Numbered from the stretch's first letter, positions 26,263-34,892 are shown. The stretch is DNA of 64,000 bases from Mesonia phycicola (GCF_900141885.1 NZ_FQYY01000007.1:62001-126000), one strand, 5' to 3'. The notes: generated by a model not told the origin, from the sequence alone. Translations and numbers: made by a program.

Positions 26263-27597
26263 ATGTTTAATAAAGAAATAGAAACACTGCCTATACCTCA
26301 ACTACGTAAATTACAAAGCGAACGTTTGATAAAACTAGTAGAGAGAGTTTATGCTAAAGTTCCATTTTACAAAAAAGCTTTAGATGAAAAAGGAGTAAAA
26401 CCTTCTGATATTAAATCTATAGAAGATTTACACAAACTTCCTTTCACCAAGAAAACCGATTTAAGAGATCAATATCCATTTGGGTTTTTAACTTTACCCG
26501 AAAACGATTTAGCTAGAATTCATTGTTCTAGCGGTACTACCGGAAAACCAACAGTAGTAGCTTATACACAAAAAGATTTAGATATTTTTTCTGAAGTTGT
26601 AGCAAGATCTTTAGCTGCAGGAGGAGCAACTTCTAAAATGAAATTGCATAACTCTTACGGTTACGGTTTATTTACTGGCGGAATAGGGCTTCATTACGGA
26701 GCAGAAAAACTAGGTATGTCTGTAATTCCTGTTTCTGGCGGAAGAACAGATAGACAAATTCAGCTTCTTAAAGATTTTCAGTCAGAAGTAATTTGCTGCA
26801 CTCCATCTTACGCACAAACCATTGCTTTTGAATTGGAGAAGCAAGGAATACCGCTTTCAGATTTAAATTTAAAATACGCAGTACTTGGTGCAGAACCTTG
26901 GACAGATGCAATTAGAAAAGATATAGAAAAATCTTTGGGAGTAAAAGCTACTAATATTTATGGTTTAAGCGAGGTGATTGGGCCTGGCGTTTCTCAAGAA
27001 GCTTTTGATGAGCAAAATACAGGAAGCTATATTTGGGAAGATCATTTTTTTCCAGAAGTAGTAGATAAAGATACCGGTGAACCTTTACCTTATGGAGAAG
27101 AGGGTGTTTTGGTATTTACCACTCTAACCAAAGAGGCTATGCCAATGTTACGTTATTGGACCAATGATATTTGTAGCATTTATTATGATGAAAGTAAGTC
27201 TAGAACGCATATCAAAATGAGTCAGATTAAAGGACGCGCAGATGATATGTTAATTATTCGCGGTGTAAATCTTTTTCACACACAAGTAGAAGAAGTATTT
27301 AAAGATTGCCCTAAATTAACACCTAACTATCAATTAATTGTTACCAAAGAAGGAGTGACAGATAGAGTAGAAGTAAAAGTAGAAACCTCTTTAGATTTTC
27401 AAAAAGAAATTGCTTTATCTAATGGCTTTACAGATGAAGAAGCTTTAACTCATGAAAGTTTGTTATCTTTAAATCGAGAATTATGTAAAAAAATTAGAGA
27501 CTGTACGGGTTTAGGCATGAAACTAAGTTTAAAAGCTTATGGAGAAATACCTAAAAGTGAAGGAGGTAAACTTCAACGTATTTTAGATCTTAGATAA
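26263..27597 (+). CDS. paaK: Phenylacetate-CoA ligase PaaK
   Basis: Activates phenylacetate with ATP and CoA, the entry step of the pathway. The 444 residues are the usual length and hold the AMP-binding P-loop C88-SSGTTGKP, the YGLSEVIGPGVSQEA block that binds the adenylate, YWTNDIC, and the hinge GRADDMLIIRGVN before the C-terminal lid domain. It is the first gene behind operator site 3 and is followed 13 bases later by the second tetR gene. Confidence 0.96.
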   Translation: MFNKEIETLPIPQLRKLQSERLIKLVERVYAKVPFYKKALDEKGVKPSDIKSIEDLHKLPFTKKTDLRDQYPFGFLTLPENDLARIHCSSGTTGKPTVVAYTQKDLDIFSEVVARSLAAGGATSKMKLHNSYGYGLFTGGIGLHYGAEKLGMSVIPVSGGRTDRQIQLLKDFQSEVICCTPSYAQTIAFELEKQGIPLSDLNLKYAVLGAEPWTDAIRKDIEKSLGVKATNIYGLSEVIGPGVSQEAFDEQNTGSYIWEDHFFPEVVDKDTGEPLPYGEEGVLVFTTLTKEAMPMLRYWTNDICSIYYDESKSRTHIKMSQIKGRADDMLIIRGVNLFHTQVEEVFKDCPKLTPNYQLIVTKEGVTDRVEVKVETSLDFQKEIALSNGFTDEEALTHESLLSLNRELCKKIRDCTGLGMKLSLKAYGEIPKSEGGKLQRILDLR

Positions 27598-27610
27598 GCT
27601 AAAATAAAGA

Positions 27611-28210
27611 ATGACCAATACCAAACCAGAAGAACAAACACTTAGTAAAAGAGAATTTATTTTAGAAGAAGCAGCAAAGCTATTTGTGGTAAAAGGTTTT
27701 AAAGCCACTTCTATGAAAGATATAGCTGCAGTAATAGGTGTAGAAGCTGCAAGTTTATATAACCACATAAAAAATAAACAAGAGATTTTAGTGGTGTTGT
27801 TAGGTGGTTTAGCAGATAGCTTTAGTATTGGTATTCACGAAATTGTAATCAAAAAAGCTTCTTCTAGAGACAAACTAGAAGAAGCTATTAGAATGCATAT
27901 TCAAGTTTCTTTAGAAAATAGAAATAAAACCCACCTTATTCTTGAAGATTGGAAACATTTAGAAGAACCAGAGCTTACAAGGTACCTTATGTTAAGAAAA
28001 GAATATCAAGATCTTTTTAAGGGTTTAGTTATAGACGCAATCAACTCTGGAGCAATCAAAAAAGGAAACCCAGAATTAATACTTAATCATATTCTATCTT
28101 CTGTGCGCTCCATTTACAATCAATATTTATATAGCAATACCTCAAAAATATCTGCACAAGAGTATGAAGAAAGTATCATAGATTTTATTTTTCAAGGTAT
28201 TTCAGGTTAA
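27611..28210 (+). CDS. TetR-family regulator 2 of the phenylacetate cluster
   Basis: A 199-residue TetR repressor with its helix-turn-helix in GFKATSMKDIAAVIGVEAAS then LYNHIKNKQEIL (about 30-60). The recognition helix is nearly the same as that of regulator 1 at 12129, so both should read the same operator. It shares an mRNA with paaK behind operator site 3 and so is probably autoregulated. The ligand domain differs more from regulator 1 than the DNA-binding part, which would allow two inducers. Its stop codon abuts the end of the converging Lrp gene. Confidence 0.87.
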   Translation: MTNTKPEEQTLSKREFILEEAAKLFVVKGFKATSMKDIAAVIGVEAASLYNHIKNKQEILVVLLGGLADSFSIGIHEIVIKKASSRDKLEEAIRMHIQVSLENRNKTHLILEDWKHLEEPELTRYLMLRKEYQDLFKGLVIDAINSGAIKKGNPELILNHILSSVRSIYNQYLYSNTSKISAQEYEESIIDFIFQGISG

Positions 28211-28687
28211 TTATTCTAAACTTTCCAAATCTAAGTGATGTGTTTGTTTTCCTTGAGAAAGTGAAATAAGACTTTGCACACTACCCAAATACGGAATTAA
28301 AGTAAGCTTAGTCAATATAAAATTTTCATAAGCTTCAATATCTTTTACTATCAGTTTTAGTAAGTAATCAAAATTACCAGAAACTCGGTGACATTCTACC
28401 ACCTCTGGAAAGCTATTAATTTGATTTACAAATTTTTCTAAATAACTTCTAGTATGTCCTTGTATAGTTATGCCAATAAATACAGTTTGCTTAAAACCTA
28501 AACGTTGTGCATCTAGCAAAGCAGCATATTGTTTAATGTAACCAGCTTTTTCTAATTTCTTTATACGTTCAAAAACGGGAGTGGTAGAGAGGTTTAATTC
28601 TTCGGCTAAACTTTTAGTGGTTCTATTACTATTGTCTTGCAATAACTTAAGAATTTTTAAATCTATTTTATCTAATTTTAATGGCAT
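28211..28687 (-). CDS. Lrp/AsnC-family transcriptional regulator
   Basis: A 158-residue feast/famine regulator: N-terminal winged helix (about 1-60, LDKIDLKILKLLQDNSNRTTK and LSTTPVFERIKKLE) and a RAM ligand domain (about 68-150, with HRVSGNFDYLLKLIV). Such proteins usually sense amino acids. It is divergent from the 2-oxoacid dehydrogenase genes across a 172-base gap, so it most likely controls them, consistent with branched-chain or aromatic amino-acid breakdown. The effector is not deducible from sequence. Confidence 0.9.
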   Translation of the reverse strand: MPLKLDKIDLKILKLLQDNSNRTTKSLAEELNLSTTPVFERIKKLEKAGYIKQYAALLDAQRLGFKQTVFIGITIQGHTRSYLEKFVNQINSFPEVVECHRVSGNFDYLLKLIVKDIEAYENFILTKLTLIPYLGSVQSLISLSQGKQTHHLDLESLE

Positions 28688-28859
28688 TTACCTAATTTTT
28701 ATACAGAATAAGAGATTATTTCGCTTTAAAAAGAATAAAAGTAAACTAAAATTAACTTTTAAAGAATAATTTTCTATAATAAAACCATAAGGTAAACAAA
28801 CCCAATAGATTTGATAGTGTAAGTGTTATATTCGTTCTGTTAGTAATAAAAATTTAAAT

Positions 28860-30170
28860 ATGTCTACTTTAGAAATAAAATTGCCCCGAATGGGAGAAAG
28901 TATTTCAGAAGCCACCATTATTAATTGGTTGGTGAATGAAGGTGATGAGGTTACGCAAGACCAAGTTATTTTAGAAGTAGCTACAGATAAAGTAGATTCT
29001 GAAGTACCTGCACCAGCTTCTGGTAAAATCACCAAACTTATGGTACAAGCCAATGAAGTAGTGCAAGTTGGTCAAGTAATGGCAACTATGGAAGCTTCAG
29101 AAAATCAATCTGCTAGTGTTACAAAACCTGCGGAAGAAAAAGCTTCTTCAAAAGTTGATTCAAAAAAAGAAAAAGTAACTCTTCCGAAGGTAAAAACCTC
29201 TGCGGCACAAAAATCAACTTCAAAAAGTTATACCCTAAACGAAAATCAAAATACCTTTTTTTCACCTTTAGTAGTAAGTATAGCAAAAGAACATCATATT
29301 AGTTTTGAAGAATTAGCAAGAATACCTGCTACAGGAAATGAAGGCCGACTAAGAAAAAGTGATATTTTTAAATACATAGAAGAGGGTCGCCCTGCACAGT
29401 TTGCACAATCAATACCAGAACCTTCTGGCTTTCAAGTACCAGACTTAAAATTAGATAAAGGAAAAGGTAGAATTGTAGAGATGGATCGTATGCGCCAAAT
29501 GATTGCAGATCACATGGTGTACTCCAAACATACTTCTCCGCACGTAACAGCATATGTAGAAGCAGATTTAACAGAAATGGTAAATTGGCGTAATGCTAAC
29601 AAAAATGCTTTTCAAGAAAAATATGGGCAACGATTAACTTTTACCCCGCTTTTTGTAGAAGCAGTAGCCAAGGCGGTAAAAGATTTCCCAATGATTAATG
29701 TTTCTGTTGATGGTAAAAACATCATTGTAAAAGATCAAATTAATATTGGTATGGCAACCGCTTTACCTAGCGGAAATTTAATTGTACCAGTAGTAAAAAA
29801 TGCAGATCAAAAAGATCTTCCAACCATTGCTGCAGAGGTAAATAGTTTGGCAGAAAAAGCAAGAAACAACAAGTTAAAGCACGATGAAACTAGCGGAAGC
29901 TCTTTTACCATATCTAACGTAGGTACGTTTGGTAGCATAATGGGTACGCCTATTATTAATCAGCCAGAAGTAGCTATTCTTGCTACAGGAATTATAAAAA
30001 AACGTGCAGAAGTGATGGAGTATGAAGACGGAGATAAAATTGAAATTAGACAAATGATGTACCTGTCATTATCTTTTGATCATAGAGTTGTAGATGGTTT
30101 TCTAGGCGGAAGCTTTCTTCGTCGCGTAGCAGATTATTTTGAAGATTTTGATATGAATAGGACTTATTGA
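28860..30170 (+). CDS. bkdB: 2-oxoacid dehydrogenase E2, dihydrolipoyl acyltransferase
   Basis: Moves the acyl group from lipoate to CoA in a 2-oxoacid dehydrogenase complex, most like the branched-chain type. The 436 residues have one lipoyl domain (K44 in ATDKVDSEV is the lipoylated Lys), a linker rich in Ala/Lys/Ser, a peripheral E1/E3-binding domain (about 136-178) and the catalytic domain ending in SFDHRVVDGFLGG with the active His and Asp. The stop codon forms the start of an inverted repeat that flanks the inserted four-helix gene. Confidence 0.93.
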   Translation: MSTLEIKLPRMGESISEATIINWLVNEGDEVTQDQVILEVATDKVDSEVPAPASGKITKLMVQANEVVQVGQVMATMEASENQSASVTKPAEEKASSKVDSKKEKVTLPKVKTSAAQKSTSKSYTLNENQNTFFSPLVVSIAKEHHISFEELARIPATGNEGRLRKSDIFKYIEEGRPAQFAQSIPEPSGFQVPDLKLDKGKGRIVEMDRMRQMIADHMVYSKHTSPHVTAYVEADLTEMVNWRNANKNAFQEKYGQRLTFTPLFVEAVAKAVKDFPMINVSVDGKNIIVKDQINIGMATALPSGNLIVPVVKNADQKDLPTIAAEVNSLAEKARNNKLKHDETSGSSFTISNVGTFGSIMGTPIINQPEVAILATGIIKKRAEVMEYEDGDKIEIRQMMYLSLSFDHRVVDGFLGGSFLRRVADYFEDFDMNRTY

Positions 30171-30193
30171 GACAAGATATTTTGAAACAAGAT
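30169..30193. repeat. Left inverted repeat flanking the IVP gene
   Basis: GAGACAAGATATTTTGAAAC followed by AAGAT. It matches the reverse complement of 30596-30620 at 21 of 25 positions by eye. It begins inside the E2 stop codon. Confidence 0.55.
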
Positions 30194-30207
30194 AAATAAG
30201 GTTTTTG

Positions 30208-30573
30208 ATGAGAAGACATAACTTTAAAAAATTGCAAATCTGGATTGAAGCTATGGATTTAATAGATGAAAATTATCTGTTAACTTCAAAATTGCCTGAT
30301 TATGAAAAGTTTGGTTTGCAAACACAAATGAATCGCTCTTCAGTATCAATTGCATCAAATATTTCTGAAGGCTCTAGTAAACGAACAAATAAACATTTTA
30401 TAAAATATTTAGATGACAGTTTAGGTTCAGCATTTGAGTGGGAAACTCAATTAAATGTTTGTTTTCGACAAAATTTTATTTCAGAAGATAATTTTCAAAA
30501 TCTTGAAAAGAAAGTTCAAAAGTTACAAAGTAAAATTTCAAATTTCATCGATTCACTAGATGTGAATAACTAA
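30208..30573 (+). CDS. Four-helix-bundle protein (23S rRNA IVS / S23 family)
   Basis: A 121-residue helical protein of the TIGR02436 / S23 family, related to proteins encoded in 23S rRNA intervening sequences and to Avd of diversity-generating retroelements. The family signature MNRSSVSIASNISEGSSK is intact, as is the opening NFKKLQIWIEAMDLI. ATG at 30208 is preferred over the TTG just before it. No reverse transcriptase or rRNA gene is near. It splits the E2 and E1 genes and lies between imperfect inverted repeats, so it looks like an insertion. Its function is unknown. Confidence 0.88.
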   Translation: MRRHNFKKLQIWIEAMDLIDENYLLTSKLPDYEKFGLQTQMNRSSVSIASNISEGSSKRTNKHFIKYLDDSLGSAFEWETQLNVCFRQNFISEDNFQNLEKKVQKLQSKISNFIDSLDVNN

Positions 30574-30595
30574 TTATTAATTTAGTGCAGTAAGC

Positions 30596-30620
30596 ATCCT
30601 GTTTCAAAAAATCATGTTTC
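30596..30620. repeat. Right inverted repeat flanking the IVP gene
   Basis: ATCCTGTTTCAAAAAATCAT followed by GTTTC, the partner of 30169-30193. The first possible ATG of the E1 gene (30614) lies inside it. Confidence 0.55.
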
Positions 30621-32698
30621 CTGCCTCCAATAAAGATTCAATGATAAACAAAGATATATTTAAAAAGGCTTTTTCTAACCTGTGTAAAGCAAAGGCGTTA
30701 ACAGAATTGTATGAAGATAATTTTAAAACAGTTTCTAAATACGTGCACGCCACTTCTAGAGGTCACGAAGTAATACAAACTGCAGTAGGAATGCAATTGT
30801 TACCGCAAGATTATGCATTTCCGTATTATAGAGACGATTCTATTTTATTAGCAATTGGGATGGAGCCAAAAGATTTAATGTTGCAATTATTGGCTAAAAA
30901 AGACGATCCTTTTTCTGGCGGAAGAAGTTATTATTCTCACCCAAGTTTAAAAGACGAAGATAAACCAAAAATACCGCATCAAAGTTCTGCAACAGGTATG
31001 CAAGCTATTCCTGCAACGGGAGTAGCAATGGGTATGTGGTATAAAGAAAATGAAGATATTAGTCATAATTCAGCCTCCCCAGAAAAGCCAATAGTAGTTT
31101 GTTCTTTAGGAGATGCCTGTGTGACGGAAGGAGAAATTTCTGAAGCCTTTCAAATGGCAGCGTTAAAGCAACTTCCAATTTTATATTTGGTACAAGATAA
31201 TGGTTGGGATATTTCTGCAAATGAAGCAGAAACAAGAGCGCAAAGTGCTTATGAGTATGCTCGTGGTTTTAATGGATTAGAAGCTATTACTATAGATGGT
31301 ACAGATTTTATAGAAAGCTATACTACGCTTAATAAAGCTATTAAAACTATACGCGAAGAACGTAGACCAATTTTAGTACACGCTAAAGTACCTTTATTAA
31401 ATCACCATACTTCTGGAGTAAGAATGGAATGGTACAGAGATGATTTAGAGGAAGCTAGATCTAGAGATCCGTATCCTAAAATGAAACAACAACTTGCAGA
31501 AAACGGATTTACAGAAGACGAAATCGAAGCAATTGAAGTTTTAGCAAGAGTAAAAGTAAAAGAAGATTTTATAGAAGCTCAAAAAGCAGAAAATCCCACA
31601 CCAGCAGATTTATTTACACACGATTTTGCTCCAACACCTGTTACAGAAGAGGTAGGAGAACGTACTCCTGCAAATGCAGAAAAAGTAGTAATGGTAGATT
31701 GTGCATTACATGCTATTGAAGAAATTATGCGTAACGATAAAACCAGCTTGCTCTACGGGCAAGATGTAGGTGGTCGATTAGGAGGTGTTTTTAGAGAAGC
31801 AGCAACTCTAGCGCAAAAATTTGGAGATAACCGAGTATTTAATACACCTATTCAAGAAGCATTTATCGTAGGTTCTACCGTTGGTATGTCTGCGGTTGGC
31901 TTAAAACCAATTGTAGAGGTACAGTTTGCAGATTATATCTGGCCAGGACTTAATCAGTTATTTACAGAAGTAAGTAGAAGCTGTTATTTGAGTAATGGTA
32001 AATGGCCGGTTTCTATGGTGTTACGTGTGCCAATTGGGGCGTACGGTAGTGGTGGTCCTTACCATTCTTCCTCTGTAGAAAGTGTAGTAAGTAATATTCG
32101 CGGACTAAAAATTGCTTATCCAAGTAACGGAGCAGATTTAAAAGGGTTAATGAAAGCAGCTTATTTAGACCCAAATCCTGTAGTAATTTTTGAGCATAAA
32201 GGTTTATATTGGAGTAAAGTTCCTGGTACAAGCGGAGCAACCTCTGTAGAGCCAGCAGAAGACTATGTATTGCCTTTTGGTAAAGCTTGGGTGTTACAAG
32301 AAATCTGGAAGCAAGAAGAAAAAGAAACCATATCTATTGTTACTTATGGTATGGGTGTGCATTGGGCAATGAATGCTTCCGAAGAATTAGGTATGCAAGA
32401 TCAGATTGAAATAATAGATCTTAGAACGCTTGCTCCGCTAGATGAAGCAACGGTAATGAAATCGGTTAAAAAAACAGGAAAATGTTTAGTAGTTACAGAA
32501 GAGCCATCTAACAATACCTTTGCAAGAGCACTTTCAGGAAAGATACAAGAAGAATGCTTTAAGTATTTAGACGCTCCAGTAATGACAATAGGTTCAGAAA
32601 ATATGCCGGCAATTCCGTTAAACTCCACCTTAGAGCAAACGATGATTCCTTCAACAGAAAAAGTAAAAAAGAAGATAGAAGAACTCTTCAGTTATTAA
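30614..32698 (+). CDS. 2-oxoacid dehydrogenase E1, fused alpha and beta subunits
   Basis: Thiamine-diphosphate enzyme that decarboxylates a 2-oxoacid and loads the acyl group on E2. The 694 residues fuse the alpha part (about 10-340; TPP-binding GDACVTEGEISEAF and NGWDIS) with the beta part (about 345-694; YGQDVGGRLGG, IQEAFIVGSTVGMSA, and VPIGAYGSGGPYHSSS). This is the branched-chain (2-oxoisovalerate) type. The ATG at 30614 lies in the inverted repeat; ATG at 30641 (MINKDIFKKAF) is a likely original start. E2 is just upstream; no E3 gene is in the window. Confidence 0.92.
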   Translation: MFPASNKDSMINKDIFKKAFSNLCKAKALTELYEDNFKTVSKYVHATSRGHEVIQTAVGMQLLPQDYAFPYYRDDSILLAIGMEPKDLMLQLLAKKDDPFSGGRSYYSHPSLKDEDKPKIPHQSSATGMQAIPATGVAMGMWYKENEDISHNSASPEKPIVVCSLGDACVTEGEISEAFQMAALKQLPILYLVQDNGWDISANEAETRAQSAYEYARGFNGLEAITIDGTDFIESYTTLNKAIKTIREERRPILVHAKVPLLNHHTSGVRMEWYRDDLEEARSRDPYPKMKQQLAENGFTEDEIEAIEVLARVKVKEDFIEAQKAENPTPADLFTHDFAPTPVTEEVGERTPANAEKVVMVDCALHAIEEIMRNDKTSLLYGQDVGGRLGGVFREAATLAQKFGDNRVFNTPIQEAFIVGSTVGMSAVGLKPIVEVQFADYIWPGLNQLFTEVSRSCYLSNGKWPVSMVLRVPIGAYGSGGPYHSSSVESVVSNIRGLKIAYPSNGADLKGLMKAAYLDPNPVVIFEHKGLYWSKVPGTSGATSVEPAEDYVLPFGKAWVLQEIWKQEEKETISIVTYGMGVHWAMNASEELGMQDQIEIIDLRTLAPLDEATVMKSVKKTGKCLVVTEEPSNNTFARALSGKIQEECFKYLDAPVMTIGSENMPAIPLNSTLEQTMIPSTEKVKKKIEELFSY

Positions 32699-32717
32699 TA
32701 ATATATATAATTCTCAT

Positions 32718-32748
32718 AAAAGCTCTTAAAATTTTTAAGAGCTTTTTG
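32718..32748 (+). terminator. Intrinsic terminator after the E1 gene
   Basis: AAAAGCTCTTAA / TTAAGAGCTTTT stem with a 5-base loop and a short T-run, 20 bases past the E1 stop. Confidence 0.75.
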
Positions 32749-32840
32749 TTTTTCGTTAATCTTCATTAAAATCGTTGTTAAGCTTCGTTAATCTGTTTAG
32801 TTACAATTGCATAAGTTTCTATCTTTAAAATAAAAAAGTT

Positions 32841-33284
32841 ATGAAATTTACAGAAGAAGTATCAAAAAGTTTAAATGAATTACTAGAGAAAAACTATGAC
32901 GCAGAAAAAGGATATAAAGATGCGGCAGAAAGAGTAGAAAACTCTACAATGAAAGATTTTCTCGAGCAACAAGCGCAAGATCGTTATGATTTTGGACATG
33001 AGTTGAAAGATGAAATTAGAAACTTTGGAGAAGAGCCAGATAAAGGAGGAAGTGTAAAAGGAGCACTTCACAGAAGTTGGATGGATTTAAAAGCCGCAGT
33101 ATCTTCAGATAGTAACGAAAAAGTAATGGAAGAAGTGCAACGCGGTGAACAAGCAGCCATTAATGAATACGATGATATCTTAAAAAAAGATTTGCCACCA
33201 ACAACTACAAGCATATTAAATAGGCAAAGAAATAAAATTGCCAAGGCTCAGCAAAGCGCCAAAAATTTTGAAATTATTTCTTAA
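32841..33284 (+). CDS. PA2169-family four-helix-bundle protein (DUF2383)
   Basis: A 147-residue ferritin-like helical protein. The first helix pair (NELLEKNYDAEKGYKDAAE ... LEQQAQDRYDFGHEL) and the second (GEQAAINEYDDILKKDLPP) are typical of the PA2169/DUF2383 family. A few conserved Glu and His residues are present but I cannot say that it binds metal. No signal peptide. It has its own terminator and no clear tie to its neighbours; members of this family are often linked with stress response, which is only a general hint. Confidence 0.8.
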   Translation: MKFTEEVSKSLNELLEKNYDAEKGYKDAAERVENSTMKDFLEQQAQDRYDFGHELKDEIRNFGEEPDKGGSVKGALHRSWMDLKAAVSSDSNEKVMEEVQRGEQAAINEYDDILKKDLPPTTTSILNRQRNKIAKAQQSAKNFEIIS

Positions 33285-33313
33285 TAAAGAAGAACAGACT
33301 AATTTAATTATAG

Positions 33314-33343
33314 GCCGTCAAATACAAATTTGACGGCTTTTTT
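33314..33343 (+). terminator. Intrinsic terminator after the DUF2383 gene
   Basis: GCCGTCAAAT / ATTTGACGGC perfect 10-bp stem, loop ACAA, then six T. Confidence 0.85.
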
Positions 33344-33491
33344 CATGAGTTATTTTGAGCATTAATGGCGGTATATTTTTTCTATTAAAAATATTATATC
33401 AGAATTTATTTACCTCGAAAAATGATTATATAATAAAATTTTTTACAAAAAAATATAGAATTATCACTTTTGTATGTTTCTAAATATTATA

Positions 33492-33523
33492 TTTGATACT
33501 CTAACTAACGTTTGTTAGTAAAT
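33492..33523 (+). promoter_or_regulatory. Promoter region of barrel/MHS transporter with TetR operator (site 4)
   Basis: ACTAAC-GTTT-GTTAGT (33504-33519), a perfect 6-bp-arm palindrome identical in arms to sites 1 and 3. A -33-like TTTG (33492-33495) is 20 bases before a TAGTAAAT (33516-33523) at the -7 position. This site is over 5 kb beyond paaK-tetR2 and links the downstream pair to the phenylacetate regulon. Confidence 0.72.
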
Positions 33524-33560
33524 TTATGAAGGTATTTTACTATCAAATAAACTATAACTT

Positions 33561-34892
33561 ATGAAAAAAAAATATTTATTAATTCTAACGATTTTTGCTT
33601 CATCGGTGTTTTCTAAAGCCTTTGCTCAGCAAAATTTTCCTAAACAAAAACAGTCAGATTCACTTACCCTTGCAGAAAAAGTAGAAGTTCCAGCAAATAA
33701 AAATGTGACTGTAGATTTTTATGGTTTTATAAGGCATGATGCTTTTTTTGATTCAAGACAAGTAATAGGCGCTGGAGAAAATATAGTGCCTCTTTACCCT
33801 GCAGATGAGGTAAAAGATGTAAATGGCGAAGATATTAATGCAGCTTCTCAATTTCATATGCTTTCTGTTTTATCTAGAGCAGGAATTAAATTAAAAGGTC
33901 CAGATGTTTTAAATGCTAAAACTTCTGGAATTTTAGAAGGCGAGTTTTTTGGTTCTAGCGAGGCTGGGATTAATCAATTTAGAGTAAGGCACGCATACGT
34001 TACATTAGATTGGGAGAACACACAACTAGGTATTGGTCAGTTTTGGCACCCAATGGTAGTTTTAGAATGTTTACCAAATGTGGTAAATTATAGTACAGGC
34101 TCACCCATATTTGCCTTAAATAGGAATCCGCAAGTTAGACTTACGCAGAAGCTAAATTCTAAATTTAAAGTAATGGCAGCAGCTATTTCTCAGCGAGATT
34201 TTACACCAGATAATACTGCTTATCGTAATGCAAGTATGCCTTCTATGCATTTGCAATTTCAGTATAAATCTGAAAAGTTTGTAGCAGGTATAGCTCAGCA
34301 GTATGAAAATTTACGTCCTCAACTTTCTACTACTTCAGGAGAAATTCTATTGGCTTCTAATGAGCGAGTACATAGCTTTACCACGATGGCTTATGCGTCA
34401 TTAAAAACAAAACCATTAAAAATTAGTTCTGCCGTAATGTTGGCTCAAAATGCAGCGTCATTAGTAATGTTGGGTGGTTATGTAGGCTATTCTAGACCTG
34501 GTGAGGTAGATGTTTTTGAAACGATGAATACTCGAAGTGCATGGATAGATTTTCAGCAATTAACTACTAAAAAAATAGCTTTAGGTCTATATCTAGGAGG
34601 CGTAAAAAATGCTGGAGTAAGCAATCCGGTAGAAGGAGCAATAGCAACTACTTACGGAGTAACTTCTGCTTGGGGTGCAGTTTCTGCTACAGAAGGAGAC
34701 AGAACCATAAATCATTTGTATAGAGTAGTGCCTAGAATAGATTTTAACCTGAATAAATCTTTCAAATTTAGATTTGAAGTAGAACGAACTGCCGCAGAAT
34801 GGGCAGATGCGCAAATAGATGCTACTGGTGTTGGTAATGAGATTACCGCTACCAATTATCGCGTGCATCTAGCTACATTTTTTACTTTCTAA
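33561..34892 (+). CDS. Outer-membrane beta-barrel (porin-like) protein
   Basis: A 443-residue outer-membrane protein: signal peptide (about 1-22, ending FAQQN), then alternating beta-strand sequence to a terminal aromatic residue (HLATFFTF). Recognisable pieces are YGFIRHDAFFDSRQV near the start and RVRHAYVTLDWENTQLGIGQFWHPM, which resembles DcaP-like porins. No plug domain, so passive diffusion is likely. It is 46 bases upstream of the MHS transporter and behind operator site 4. I infer that it admits phenylacetate or a related aromatic acid through the outer membrane. Confidence 0.75.
   Translation: MKKKYLLILTIFASSVFSKAFAQQNFPKQKQSDSLTLAEKVEVPANKNVTVDFYGFIRHDAFFDSRQVIGAGENIVPLYPADEVKDVNGEDINAASQFHMLSVLSRAGIKLKGPDVLNAKTSGILEGEFFGSSEAGINQFRVRHAYVTLDWENTQLGIGQFWHPMVVLECLPNVVNYSTGSPIFALNRNPQVRLTQKLNSKFKVMAAAISQRDFTPDNTAYRNASMPSMHLQFQYKSEKFVAGIAQQYENLRPQLSTTSGEILLASNERVHSFTTMAYASLKTKPLKISSAVMLAQNAASLVMLGGYVGYSRPGEVDVFETMNTRSAWIDFQQLTTKKIALGLYLGGVKNAGVSNPVEGAIATTYGVTSAWGAVSATEGDRTINHLYRVVPRIDFNLNKSFKFRFEVERTAAEWADAQIDATGVGNEITATNYRVHLATFFTF

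Noticed and set aside
28805-28859. A half operator (GTTAGT) before the E2 gene
   Set aside because: Only a single GTTAGT at about 28838 without its ACTAAC partner, so it does not meet the palindrome rule of the other four sites.
30208-30573. A diversity-generating retroelement (the small protein resembles Avd)
   Set aside because: No reverse transcriptase, no template or variable repeat and no C-type lectin target gene nearby. The protein fits the wider S23/IVP family.
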